From CAMCHP01 sp036835325 (GTDB lineage: Bacteria; Bacteroidota; Bacteroidia; Flavobacteriales_D; Sanyastnellaceae), in assembly GCA_036835325.1 (NCBI GenBank), contig DAITMF010000017.1, forward strand, positions 1 through 57,053: 57,053 bases of DNA. The letters run 5' to 3'. A model generated the notes under the pieces. It searched no databases and was not told the origin of the DNA. It saw nothing but the letters and a program-made list of their open reading frames with translations. This document shows positions 33,533 to 42,341 of the stretch, one piece after another (position 1 is the first letter of the stretch; every line of letters begins with the position of its first letter). The position numbers and the translations under genes are program-made.

Positions 33533-36511
33533 TCAGTTTTTCACCCAGCGCACCACGCTTCGGGCGCCGTTAATCTCCTCAAAAACAACAAAGTACATTC
33601 CGGGGGTAAGTGCAGTTACATTGAACGACCAGCGGTGTGAAGCTGCGATTTCACCGCTGACCCGACGTCCGGTGGCGTCAACGAGCCATGCACGGCCATG
33701 CAATGGGGTTGTGCCAAACAGCACATTGTTGGCGGGGTTCGGGTAAACGGTTACTGCATGGCCTGGCGATTCGTGCACTCCGACCGTGCTTTGGAATACG
33801 GCCGTGAAGGTGATGTTGTCATCAAGCACGCCGCTCCATTGCGGGTTGTTGACATCAACGATTACGCCGTTGGCTTCCCAGTGGCTGAAGGCGTAGTTTT
33901 CGTTGGCCACGGCGGTCATGCTCACCGGTACACCATCAAAGTAGATGCCACTCCATGGGTATTCAATGGGTTCGATGGTGTTGAGGGCGATGCTTCCTGC
34001 TCCGAAGGGCTGTACAGCAAGCTCAAGTAGGTAGGTTTGACCGGGATTCAAGACGTCTTGCAATTGATCGCGCACCACATCTGACTTGCACAACAATTCG
34101 TCTTCGAGAATTTCATGGTTGTTGATGAAGTTGTTCATCGCGCCGCTGACATTCCAGGGGTCGCCCCACCGGGCAAAGGTGTTGGGCATTTCGAGCACGA
34201 ACCGGTTGAAGAACGCGTTTTCAATTGCGGTCAATCGCTCAGGTCGGTAGGCCGTATTGAGCAAATCGGCGAAACGGGTGATGAAAAATGTTTGGTAATC
34301 GTCGTTCTCCATACTGCGGTACCACACCCGTGTGAACCAGTTGTCGGCACCGATGTCGAAGAGGTGCTGAAGACCGTTGAAGTTGCAATCGGTCCACCCG
34401 TTGGGGCTCAAACTCAGTTCGAGGTCGATGGTTGAGAAGCGCCAACGGTTTCCGGTGCCTTCTGAGCGGTGTATTTTGATGTTGTTCCAAGGCCAGTCGG
34501 TGTTGCCAATCCAGGCTTGACCGATCATGTAATCGGTATAGTACTGCATGTCGAAGTAGTTGTCGACTTCATTAAGGTAGGTCTCGCTTTGCGGATCAAG
34601 CGATTCGGTGACGATGAGGTCATCAATGTAGTTTTGGGCATCGCCTGCGACGGCGCGCAGCACGCCGTTGTACCAAGCACTCACCGAGAGAAGGTCCATG
34701 TCGTCGCTACTGCCCGGGGCATTGTCAGCGAGTTCATAGAATTCTCGATCTAGTTTTTCCCGCATCTCGTACAGCCCGAAGTACTGGCCATTGATGTACA
34801 CTGTGGCCGGACGCATTGACGAGTTGTAGTTGTTGGTTTCGCCGGCGATGATTTCAGTAAGGGCACCGTCTTTGTACGGGATATTCAAGTACTGGTTGCT
34901 GCCGTTTCGGAGGTAAAGCTTGCTGTATCGGCTGCGTTCTTGTTTTTGGGGGATGAGAACCTGATTGACCGGCTCCTCGTTCAGTGCGCCTTTCGCCATT
35001 TCAAGTCGGAAGGAGTGCTGCGGATGGTACCGGCTACCTCCCCAGCCGCCGTCGATTTGCATGGCTGCGCTGCGCTCAAACACCAACGGATGGCCGGTGG
35101 TTGAATCGAAGTAGGCCATCTGCGCGAAGCGCTCCCAATCTTCCCACCAGTTTTCGAAGATGCCTGAGGGGCCGTACAAATGCTGCGGATCAACCGCCAC
35201 TGAAATGATGGGCGTGGCATGCGATACGTTGATGAGGTAGCTCGCTGTGGCGGTTTCGCTGGGCACGAGGCCCGGACTAAATACCCTTGCCCGAATCACC
35301 ATCGATTGGTAAATGGGCAATTCAGTGCCGTCGTACAAACTGCTTGTTGGCTGGGGTTCGCTGCCGTCAGTGGTGTAGCGAAGTTCAGTGTTGCCGAGGT
35401 TGGGGTTTGATATCAGCACGCTCTGCACCGTTGGGTACACGCCACTGAGCAGCGAAAATATGGGTGCGTTGGCAACGCCTGAGGAGGCATTGCCGCTGTT
35501 TTGAGCACCGGGCGTGGCATTTGCGAAGAGGTTGCCGTTGTTGCCACCATCGGGTATACGGCCCGTACTGGTATTGGTCGCCGGACAGTTTACAAAAACG
35601 GCATCGACTAAGTCACCATTGCTGTTTCTGAGAAACACCGTTTCACCGGCTGAACTGATTTTGAAATTCGTGTGGAAGTAGGCGCCTGAGTTCCCGATGA
35701 ACTGGTTGTTCATCTCGTCAAGCGGCAATTGCTTAATGGAGATGGCGAAGTAGCTGTAAAACTCGCCTTCGGTTTCGGCCACGTCAAAGGCCAATTGGTT
35801 GATCGTTCCCGGTTGCAGACCTGCCGCTTGAAGTTCTTCAGCCCGATAGAGCATTTGGTTTCGGGCGCTCGAGTACCAGTTGCCATAAGGGGCGGGGTAG
35901 TCGGTGAGGCCGTTTATGCTGTTTCCATTGCCGACTTGCTGATTGTTGAAGCGGATGTTGGGTCTGCGCGTGTGCGTTTCGCCTGCACCGGCACTGCAAG
36001 AAGCGTCACTGCCATCGTTGTAGCTCACAACCGTTGATGTGAAGGGCAGTTCGGTTTGCCGAAAACCGCTGTTGATGGTGTACTGCTGATTGTTGTACGA
36101 ACAGGTGTTTACCACGAGGTCTGAAACCCCGTCCCAAACAAATGGAGCGTCAAAGAAATGGGTGTTCCAACCTGCTTGCGGGGTGAAATTGGTGGTGAAG
36201 AAAACGTCTTGAAAAGGATCGGAATACTGGCGATTCTTTCCGCTGCAGAACACCAACAAGTGAGCGCCCGGTTCAAGGGTATACGACCCGAAGACAAAGG
36301 GGTTGCTGTCATCCGCTTGGTCACTGAGCGTGTAACCGGAGAGGTTGACTGCTTGGCTTCCGGCATTGTAAAGTTCAATCCAGTCTTCGGATTCCTCGTC
36401 TTCATCAAGGACGATCGAGAAGTTGCGGTTGCTTACTTCATTGATAAGAACCTGACTGCACAGTGCAACAGGTGCCAGAAACGCCACAAAGGCCAGCAAT
36501 ATTCGGTTCAT
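33533..36511 (-). CDS. CotH kinase family protein with lamin-tail and T9SS type A sorting domains
   Basis: 992 aa secreted protein. Signal peptide about 1-19. A lamin-tail domain (about 20-150) with EDWIELYNAG is followed by an unassigned beta region and a chitobiase/hexosaminidase-type C-terminal domain (about 365-430; LRYTTDGSEPQP). The CotH protein-kinase-like domain covers about 470-830: YINGQYFGLYEMREKLD, WPWNNIKIHR and FSTIDLELSL. A bacterial-repeat segment with FSHWEANG precedes the type A sorting domain (VYPNPANNVLFG, then a C-terminal MYFVVF strand). CotH kinases phosphorylate spore-coat proteins in Bacillus; in secreted Bacteroidetes proteins the substrate is unknown. -7-like TACCTTTC 18 nt before the start. 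Confidence 0.88.
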   Translation of the reverse strand: MNRILLAFVAFLAPVALCSQVLINEVSNRNFSIVLDEDEESEDWIELYNAGSQAVNLSGYTLSDQADDSNPFVFGSYTLEPGAHLLVFCSGKNRQYSDPFQDVFFTTNFTPQAGWNTHFFDAPFVWDGVSDLVVNTCSYNNQQYTINSGFRQTELPFTSTVVSYNDGSDASCSAGAGETHTRRPNIRFNNQQVGNGNSINGLTDYPAPYGNWYSSARNQMLYRAEELQAAGLQPGTINQLAFDVAETEGEFYSYFAISIKQLPLDEMNNQFIGNSGAYFHTNFKISSAGETVFLRNSNGDLVDAVFVNCPATNTSTGRIPDGGNNGNLFANATPGAQNSGNASSGVANAPIFSLLSGVYPTVQSVLISNPNLGNTELRYTTDGSEPQPTSSLYDGTELPIYQSMVIRARVFSPGLVPSETATASYLINVSHATPIISVAVDPQHLYGPSGIFENWWEDWERFAQMAYFDSTTGHPLVFERSAAMQIDGGWGGSRYHPQHSFRLEMAKGALNEEPVNQVLIPQKQERSRYSKLYLRNGSNQYLNIPYKDGALTEIIAGETNNYNSSMRPATVYINGQYFGLYEMREKLDREFYELADNAPGSSDDMDLLSVSAWYNGVLRAVAGDAQNYIDDLIVTESLDPQSETYLNEVDNYFDMQYYTDYMIGQAWIGNTDWPWNNIKIHRSEGTGNRWRFSTIDLELSLSPNGWTDCNFNGLQHLFDIGADNWFTRVWYRSMENDDYQTFFITRFADLLNTAYRPERLTAIENAFFNRFVLEMPNTFARWGDPWNVSGAMNNFINNHEILEDELLCKSDVVRDQLQDVLNPGQTYLLELAVQPFGAGSIALNTIEPIEYPWSGIYFDGVPVSMTAVANENYAFSHWEANGVIVDVNNPQWSGVLDDNITFTAVFQSTVGVHESPGHAVTVYPNPANNVLFGTTPLHGRAWLVDATGRRVSGEIAASHRWSFNVTALTPGMYFVVFEEINGARSVVRWVKN

Positions 36512-36559
36512 AAGAAGGTCTCAGTAACCGAAAGGTACGAAAGGGAGCGGTGGCTTGCT

Positions 36560-36582
36560 CATCCATCCAAAACAAAAAGAAA
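36560..36582 (-). repeat. Dispersed T-run/GGATGGATG element, copy 6
   Basis: On the minus strand: TTTCTTTTTG, TTTT, then GGATGGATGAG. It lies in the divergent gap between cotH and the pseudouridine synthase. Confidence 0.6.
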
Positions 36583-36627
36583 TCCATCACCTTGATTCTT
36601 CGTACCTTCGCCAGCTAATTTATCACC

Positions 36628-37611
36628 ATGCGCGCCAAGAAGAACCGTACAGGAGCAGCCCCAAAGGTGAAGGGGAAAAACGCCGGCAAACACGCGTCAG
36701 TGCCGAAAGACAAGGCCGAAGGCAAGGAAGCAGGCGAAGGCAAAGCCGCTGCCGGTAAGCCTGCGTTTGGCAAACCCGCCTTTGGTAAGCCCGCGTTCGG
36801 AAAACCCTCGTTCGGCAAGTCGAAGTTCGGTAAGCCTTACGGTGAAAAGCGCAAACCTGCTCCTAAGCCGGCTCCGGTTAAGGCGCCGTCAGACAATGAC
36901 CCCATACGCCTCAACAAATACCTCTCCAACAGCGGGGTGTGTTCGCGCCGTGAAGCCGATGTGCTCATTACCACAGGCGTGGTGACTGTAAACGATGAGA
37001 TCATCACTGAATTGGGCTACAAGGTGATGCCCGGTGATGTAGTGAGGTACGACGGCGGACTGATCAGCCCTGAAAAACTGCAGTACGTCCTCCTCAACAA
37101 ACCCAAAAACATGATCACGACGATGGATGACCCACAGGGGCGCCTCACCGTGATGTCACTCATCAAAGGCGCCACCAAGGAGCGTTTGTTCCCCGTTGGG
37201 CGGCTCGACCGCAATACAACCGGCCTCTTGCTCTTTACCAACGATGGCGAGTTGGCCACGCGCCTCATGCACCCGCGCAACAATGTGCGCAAGATTTACC
37301 ACGTGACCTTGGCGCAAAAGGTGAAGTCAACGCACATCGATCAAATCCGCACAGGTTTTGAGCTTGAAGACGGCTTTATCAAAGCCGATGCGGTTAGCTA
37401 TGTGGGCGACGGAAGCAATCCGTTCGAGGTAGGCATTGAAATCCATTCCGGCCGAAACCGCATTGTGCGCCGCATCTTCGAACACTTCGGTTATACGGTG
37501 GTGAAGCTCGATCGTGTGGTGTTTGCCAACCTCACCAAGAAAGACCTACCGCGCGGTCGTTGGCGCTTGCTGAGCAAAGAAGAAATCGGCATGCTCTACA
37601 TGACCGTGTGA
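36628..37611 (+). CDS. rluB: rRNA pseudouridine synthase (RluB/RsuA family) with repetitive N-terminal tail
   Basis: 327 aa. An S4 RNA-binding domain (IRLNKYLSNSGVCSRREAD, about 92-110) is followed by the synthase domain with the catalytic GRLDRNTTGLLLFTND motif (Asp194) and the R-x-R-x-I-R-R-x-F element. RluB makes pseudouridine in 23S rRNA near the peptidyl-transferase centre; RluE/RluF-type specificity cannot be excluded. The first about 90 residues are Lys-, Ala-, Pro- and Gly-rich, with six tandem 5-residue units of the GKPAF type (residues 43-72), a likely disordered RNA-binding tail. A -7-like TACCTTCG lies about 20 nt upstream. It abuts copA tail to tail with no gap. Confidence 0.9.
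   Translation: MRAKKNRTGAAPKVKGKNAGKHASVPKDKAEGKEAGEGKAAAGKPAFGKPAFGKPAFGKPSFGKSKFGKPYGEKRKPAPKPAPVKAPSDNDPIRLNKYLSNSGVCSRREADVLITTGVVTVNDEIITELGYKVMPGDVVRYDGGLISPEKLQYVLLNKPKNMITTMDDPQGRLTVMSLIKGATKERLFPVGRLDRNTTGLLLFTNDGELATRLMHPRNNVRKIYHVTLAQKVKSTHIDQIRTGFELEDGFIKADAVSYVGDGSNPFEVGIEIHSGRNRIVRRIFEHFGYTVVKLDRVVFANLTKKDLPRGRWRLLSKEEIGMLYMTV
36754..36843 (+). repeat. Six tandem 15-bp units encoding GKPAF-type pentapeptides
   Basis: Units read GKPAF, GKPAF, GKPAF, GKPSF, GKSKF, GKPYG. The codons differ between units (GGT/GGC/GGA, AAG/AAA), so the peptide is kept while the DNA drifts. Confidence 0.8.
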
Positions 37612-39813
37612 TCAACGCCGACGATTCAGCAGCAAGCTGTTCGTCACCACACTCACACTGCTCAAAGCCATCGCGGCCCCAGCCACCATGGGATCGATCG
37701 TAAAGCCGTTGATGGGGTAAAGCACGCCTGCGGCCAAGGGTATACCGAGCACATTGTACACAAACGCCCAAAAGAGATTCTGACGAATTGTCTTTCCTGT
37801 GAGCTGCGCCAGTCGAATGGCTTCAGGCAACTTGCGCAGATCTGACGATACAATGGTGATGCCCGCAACGTCCATAGCAATGTCGGTGCCATGTCCCATC
37901 GCAATGCTGGCGTGTGCCGTGGCGAGCGCGGTGCTGTCGTTGATACCATCGCCGACCATGACCACTTTTCGTCCTTTCGATTGCAGCGCCTGAATGTGTG
38001 CGGCTTTCTCTTCCGGGAGGAGGCCCGATGACACATTTGCAATGCCGGTTGCATTGGCCACGCTTTGGGCCGTGGCTGCGCTGTCTCCGGTGAGCATGTG
38101 CACTGTAAGTTTGTGCTGCTTGAGGTTTTCGATGGCCTTCACCGAGCCGGGTTTTATAGGGTCAGCAATGGCCAACATGGCGTGCACGGTTTTTTCGTCG
38201 AAGAAGATGACAACCGTGTGGCCTTTGCGGCTCCATGCATCGAGGCGCGTGCGCTGGTCAGTGGAGAGCTCGATGCGGGCTTCGGTCAGCAGTCGAAGGT
38301 TGCCCACGAAAAACCGCATACCGTTGTGAACAGCGGTTACACCCTTTCCGGTGAGGCTTGCAAAGGCCTTAATCTCGGCGGGTTGGTCAAGGTGCAGTGC
38401 GCTGGTGATGGCGCTTGCGAGCGGGTGTTCAGAGCGCTGTTCCATGGTCAACAGCACATTGGCGGAGGCGCGGTCAGCGTGCATCCAATGCTGATCAACC
38501 ACTTGCGGTCGGCCTTCGGTAATGGTCCCGGTTTTGTCGAGCACTACGTCGGTCACGTATTCGAGGGCTTCAAGGCTGGCGGCATCCTTGATGAGAATCC
38601 CCGTGCGCGCACCGCGTCCTATGCCCACCATCAGTGCGGTTGGGGTGGCCAATCCGAGTGCACACGGACATGCAATGACCAGCACCGTGATGAAGGCCAA
38701 GAGGCCGCGTGTGAATCCATCCTCCCCACCAAAAACGAACCACAAAATGGCCGAAAGCACAGCGATGCCCATCACTGTTGGGACGAACACAGCGGCGATG
38801 CGGTCAACATATTGCTGCACAGGCGCTTTTGACGCTTGGGCGGCTTTGACTTGATCAACGATTTGGGCGAGCAGGGTTGAAGCGCCCACTTTTCGCGCCT
38901 CAAGCACAAAGCTGCCTTTTTGGTTGAGGGTGCCGGCGAATACGGCATCGCCGGGCGTTTTCAGCACGGCCAGGGGCTCACCGGTGAGCATATGTTCATC
39001 AACGTACGATTCGCCTTCGGCAAGGTGGCCGTCGACTGCAATGCGTTGCCCGGGTTTCACGCGAATCAAATCGCCAATGCTGACCAGTGCGAGAGCGACT
39101 TCTGTTTCGCTGCCGTCGGGGTTGATGCGCAGCACGGTTGCGGGCTGTAGTCCGATGAGTTTTTTAAGGGCATCGGCTGTGTGCTGACGTGCGCGTTCTT
39201 CGAGCAGTTTACCCAGCAAAATAAAGGTAATGATGACGGCTGCCGCCTCGAAGTACAGGTGGGGTTCAATGCCTTGTTGCTCAAGCACGTGCGGAAAGAA
39301 CAGGTTGAACAAACTAAAGGTGTAGGCCACGCCGGTGCTGAGGGCTACCAGCGTATCCATGCTGACTTGGCGGTGGGTCAGTTGTTTCGCTGCGCGGATG
39401 AAAAACGATCGGCCAAACCACGCAATCACGGGGGTAGCGAGCACGGCCTGCGCATAGCCGCTCCATGGGAGGTGCATGAACACCATGGCAAGTACCACAA
39501 GCGGAACCGAGAGCGCCGCCGCCGCAAGTGTTGTGGTGCGAAGTTCGCGCAAGCGTTGCGCGTGGTGATCGTCGGCTTCGCCCGAACCTTCGGGGGTGTC
39601 GAGCAATTCGTATCCGATGCTGAATACAGCGTGTTTGAGGGCTTCAGGATTGGTGAGCTGCGGGTCGTACTGAACGGTTGCTGTTGCGCTTGCATAGTTT
39701 ACCGAGGCCTCTGATACCCCCTCAATGGCGTTGAGGGTTTTTTCTACGCTGCCTGCGCAGGCAGCACAGCTCATGCGAAGTACTGGAAAGTGTTGGGTAG
39801 CGAGTTCGGCCAT
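37612..39813 (-). CDS. copA: Copper-translocating P-type ATPase
   Basis: 733 aa P1B-type ATPase exporting monovalent copper from the cytoplasm. The N-terminal heavy-metal domain has the CAAC motif (Cys16, Cys19). Eight membrane helices include the CPC transport motif (ACPCALGL, about 380). The actuator has TGEPLAV, phosphorylation occurs at DKTGT (about 425), and the nucleotide domain ends in GDGIND. The CPC motif plus a MSCAAC domain and the conserved Asn/Tyr helices near the C-terminus favour copper over zinc or cobalt. Its -7 box (TAGCTTTG) ends 4 nt before the ATG. No copper chaperone or CueR regulator is adjacent. Confidence 0.93.
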   Translation of the reverse strand: MAELATQHFPVLRMSCAACAGSVEKTLNAIEGVSEASVNYASATATVQYDPQLTNPEALKHAVFSIGYELLDTPEGSGEADDHHAQRLRELRTTTLAAAALSVPLVVLAMVFMHLPWSGYAQAVLATPVIAWFGRSFFIRAAKQLTHRQVSMDTLVALSTGVAYTFSLFNLFFPHVLEQQGIEPHLYFEAAAVIITFILLGKLLEERARQHTADALKKLIGLQPATVLRINPDGSETEVALALVSIGDLIRVKPGQRIAVDGHLAEGESYVDEHMLTGEPLAVLKTPGDAVFAGTLNQKGSFVLEARKVGASTLLAQIVDQVKAAQASKAPVQQYVDRIAAVFVPTVMGIAVLSAILWFVFGGEDGFTRGLLAFITVLVIACPCALGLATPTALMVGIGRGARTGILIKDAASLEALEYVTDVVLDKTGTITEGRPQVVDQHWMHADRASANVLLTMEQRSEHPLASAITSALHLDQPAEIKAFASLTGKGVTAVHNGMRFFVGNLRLLTEARIELSTDQRTRLDAWSRKGHTVVIFFDEKTVHAMLAIADPIKPGSVKAIENLKQHKLTVHMLTGDSAATAQSVANATGIANVSSGLLPEEKAAHIQALQSKGRKVVMVGDGINDSTALATAHASIAMGHGTDIAMDVAGITIVSSDLRKLPEAIRLAQLTGKTIRQNLFWAFVYNVLGIPLAAGVLYPINGFTIDPMVAGAAMALSSVSVVTNSLLLNRRR

Positions 39814-39817
39814 GGTA

Positions 39818-39825
39818 CAAAGCTA
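39818..39825 (-). promoter_or_regulatory. -7 box of copA
   Basis: The minus strand reads TAGCTTTG, a perfect TAnnTTTG match, with 4 nt (TACC) before the ATG. Confidence 0.65.
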
Positions 39826-39830
39826 CCCTT

Positions 39831-39859
39831 AAAAAACAACCCCGGTGCATTCACCGGGG
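39831..39859 (-). terminator. Terminator of the trpS-carbonic anhydrase operon
   Basis: CCCCGGTG and CACCGGGG form a perfect 8-bp stem with a 4-nt loop. On the minus strand it is followed by TTGTTTTTT. It also separates this operon from copA, whose -7 box lies just beyond. Confidence 0.85.
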
Positions 39860-39890
39860 CTGCTAAACCTTAACCAAACTATTACAATTT

Positions 39891-39913
39891 GCCGCCCTAG
39901 AGAGGTGGGCGGC
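39891..39913. repeat. GC-rich hairpin in the carbonic anhydrase 3' region
   Basis: GCCGCCC and GGGCGGC form a 7-bp stem with a 9-nt loop. No T-run follows. It lies between the carbonic anhydrase stop and the CCCCGGTG terminator. Confidence 0.5.
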
Positions 39914-39984
39914 CACCCTAACTAACTCTCATTAATAGAACACTGTAAGGCTGTATTGGTTCATTTGGCAAATACAAATAGATG

Positions 39985-40500
39985 CTAATTCCTGAACCAG
40001 TCTTTGTACATGACGTAGTTCGCGGCCAGTTTTTCAAGTCTGGCAAGGCTCTCTGAGGCATCAATGCGCTTGACAAGTTTCGCGGGTACACCGGCATAAA
40101 TGCTTCCGCTTTCTACATGAGTACCTTCAAGCAGCACGGCTCCTGCGGCAATGATTGAACCGCTTTCGACCACGCAGCCGTCCATCACAATGGCACCCAT
40201 GCCCACCAACACACGGTCATGCAGGGTGCAGCCGTGCACCAGTGCATTGTGGCCAATCGAGACTTCATTGCCTATTTCGGTTGCTGCTTTTTGGTAGGTG
40301 CAGTGAACCACGGCGCCGTCTTGCACATTCACGCGGTTGCCGATGCGGATGCTGTGCACGTCGCCGCGCACCACGGCATTGAACCAAAAGCTGCACTCGT
40401 CGCCGCACACCACATCGCCTACGATGGTAGCATTGGGTGCGATGAAGCAGTTGGTTCCGAAACGCGGCTCAACACCGTTGACGGGTAATATCACAGCCAT
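39985..40500 (-). CDS. Gamma carbonic anhydrase family protein
   Basis: 171 aa left-handed beta-helix protein of the gamma carbonic anhydrase/YrdA type, hydrating CO2 or acting as a related hexapeptide-repeat protein. Hexapeptide turns fill residues 15-150. Three metal-ligand His are placed as in the family: His66 (VVHCTY), His84 and His89 (GHNALVHG). The catalytic Glu pair of the archaeal Cam enzyme is not clearly present, so activity is unproven. The start at 40500 (MAVILPVNG) is 1 nt from the trpS stop; the longer frame would overlap trpS. Confidence 0.9.
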   Translation of the reverse strand: MAVILPVNGVEPRFGTNCFIAPNATIVGDVVCGDECSFWFNAVVRGDVHSIRIGNRVNVQDGAVVHCTYQKAATEIGNEVSIGHNALVHGCTLHDRVLVGMGAIVMDGCVVESGSIIAAGAVLLEGTHVESGSIYAGVPAKLVKRIDASESLARLEKLAANYVMYKDWFRN

Positions 40501-40501
40501 G

Positions 40502-41491
40502 TTAGCGGGTTTTGGGCATTCCCATGCCGAGTTTTTCACGCACCCGTTCGAGCACTTCGCGGGCGACTTCACGGGCTTTTGCCGCGCCGGTTGCGAGGGC
40601 TTCGTCGATGTGCGATTTATTGGTCATCAGGGTGTGGTAGTGCTCTCGTTCGTTGGCGAAGTGGTCGGTAAGCGCTTCGCGGAGGGCGGTTTTGGCGTGG
40701 CCCCAACCGTATCCGCCTGCCTGCAGCTTCTCGGCCATTTCGGCGCCGGCGGCTTCGCCGGCCACCAAGGTGTACAACTGGTGGATGGGGTTGGATGCAG
40801 GGTCTTTCGGGTCTTCCAACGCCAGCGCATCGGTGACGATGTTCTTGTTGATGAGGTTTTTCAGCGCTTTGTCTTCGGCAAACACGTCGATGGTGTTTTG
40901 CCGCGACTTGCTCATTTTATGTCCGTCGGTACCGGGAATGTACATGGTGTTTTCCTGCACAAGGTCTTTCGGTATGACAAAGGTTTCACCCATTTTGTGG
41001 TTGAACCGCGAAGCCACATCGCGGGTCATCTCAAGGTGCTGCAACTGGTCTTTGCCAACGGGCACATACTCGGCGTCGTAGAGCAAAATGTCGGCAGCCA
41101 TGAGCATGGGGTAGGTGAATAGACCTCCGTTCACGTCTTCGAGGCGGTCGGCCTTGTCTTTGAATGAATGGGCCAAGGTGAGCCGTTGGTAGGGGTAGAA
41201 GCACGAGAGGTACCACGTGAGCTCGGCTACCTCCGGAATGTCTGATTGGCGGTAGAAAGCGGTTTTTTCAGGATTCAATCCAAATGCCAGCCACGTAGCG
41301 GCGACCGAGTAGGTGTTTTCGCGCAGCACATCGGCATCCTTGATTTGGGTGAGCGAGTGCATGTCGGCGATAAACAGGAAAGAGTCATTGGCGGGGTCAT
41401 TCGCCATCGCAATGGCGGGAGCAATGGCCCCGAGGATGTTCCCGAGGTGGGGAGTTCCTGTGCTTTGAATTCCGGTCAGAACGCGTGCCAT
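40502..41491 (-). CDS. trpS: Tryptophanyl-tRNA synthetase
   Basis: 329 aa class I aminoacyl-tRNA synthetase charging tRNA-Trp. HIGH-type motif HLGN at 15-18 (GTPHLGNILG) and KMSKS (GHKMSKSRQNT) near residue 200. Also AADILLYDAE and VPVGKDQLQHLEMTRD of the TrpRS group. ATG 41491 (MARVLTGIQS); the upstream extension is shadow. A perfect -7 box, TATATTTG, lies 15 nt before the ATG. The operon continues into the carbonic anhydrase gene. Confidence 0.96.
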   Translation of the reverse strand: MARVLTGIQSTGTPHLGNILGAIAPAIAMANDPANDSFLFIADMHSLTQIKDADVLRENTYSVAATWLAFGLNPEKTAFYRQSDIPEVAELTWYLSCFYPYQRLTLAHSFKDKADRLEDVNGGLFTYPMLMAADILLYDAEYVPVGKDQLQHLEMTRDVASRFNHKMGETFVIPKDLVQENTMYIPGTDGHKMSKSRQNTIDVFAEDKALKNLINKNIVTDALALEDPKDPASNPIHQLYTLVAGEAAGAEMAEKLQAGGYGWGHAKTALREALTDHFANEREHYHTLMTNKSHIDEALATGAAKAREVAREVLERVREKLGMGMPKTR

Positions 41492-41506
41492 GGCTGAAGT
41501 TTGCCG

Positions 41507-41514
41507 CAAATATA
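41507..41514 (-). promoter_or_regulatory. -7 box of trpS
   Basis: The minus strand reads TATATTTG, a perfect TAnnTTTG match, 15 nt before the ATG. Confidence 0.65.
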
Positions 41515-41603
41515 GGCAGCTCAATTCGATAACCCGATTAAACCCATGGGCAGCTTTGGCGTCAAATTTGTAGGTGACTGAATAAAATCATCCGTCCTCC
41601 TTC

Positions 41604-41611
41604 TACCTTTG
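41604..41611 (+). promoter_or_regulatory. -7 box of the lipoprotein gene at 41631
   Basis: TACCTTTG is a perfect TAnnTTTG match, 19 nt before the ATG. Confidence 0.65.
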
Positions 41612-41630
41612 GTACACTCAACAACTCGCT

Positions 41631-42341
41631 ATGAAATTGTTTAAGCTCCCCACATTCCGTTTTGGAGTGCTCGCTGTGTGCGCAGCACTGCTGTTCGCAT
41701 CCTGCCAAAAAGACCGCTGGATTGATGAAGAAGAAGCCGCCGCTGAAGTCGAAAGCGCGCTTGCTGGCAACAACGGTGGTCTCGCGCACGAAGTCAACCT
41801 TAAAATGGCTTACGTAGCCAACGATTTGCCGGGGTTGAACTGCGGACAAACCGCCTCCGTCACCCGCACCTTTGTAAAAACCACCGGTAGCCGTACAGGT
41901 GAATTCACCTATACGTGGCTCATTAACAAACAATGCACAGCTATGGATACCACATTGGCGTGGGATAGCCAATTCAATGGTGTGTACGACGCTCCGCGTT
42001 CATCGGGCTCAACCATGGGTACCCGTGCATGGACGGCCACCAACGTGGGCGCTGACCATGAACTCATAACCCTCAACGGTACTGCGCAACGCTCGGGGTC
42101 GCACGAACTCAAAACCGGTCGCAACCGCATTTACAACACGGCAGTGAGCACCACCTACACAAACTTAATCGTTGACAAGGCCACGCGCCGTATCATTGCC
42201 GGCACCGCTGTATCGCAAATTAACATCGCCGGCAGCAATGGCGGTAGTTACGACTTCACCGCGAATGTGACGTTCAACAACGACGGCACCGCTACCTTCG
42301 ACATCAACGGCCAAGCCTACGAAGTTGAGTTGTACAATTAA
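41631..42341 (+). CDS. Lipoprotein of unknown function
   Basis: 236 aa. The signal ends in LFASC (lipidated Cys25). The mature part is beta-rich and Thr/Asn/Ser-rich, with internal strands such as RTGEFTYTWLIN and VTFNNDGTATFDINGQAYEVEL at the end, suggesting a small beta-sandwich on the outer membrane. Two further Cys (NCGQ and KQCT) may pair. I recognise no family. It is convergent with the TonB receptor gene, overlapping it by 4 bp. Confidence 0.75.
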   Translation: MKLFKLPTFRFGVLAVCAALLFASCQKDRWIDEEEAAAEVESALAGNNGGLAHEVNLKMAYVANDLPGLNCGQTASVTRTFVKTTGSRTGEFTYTWLINKQCTAMDTTLAWDSQFNGVYDAPRSSGSTMGTRAWTATNVGADHELITLNGTAQRSGSHELKTGRNRIYNTAVSTTYTNLIVDKATRRIIAGTAVSQINIAGSNGGSYDFTANVTFNNDGTATFDINGQAYEVELYN

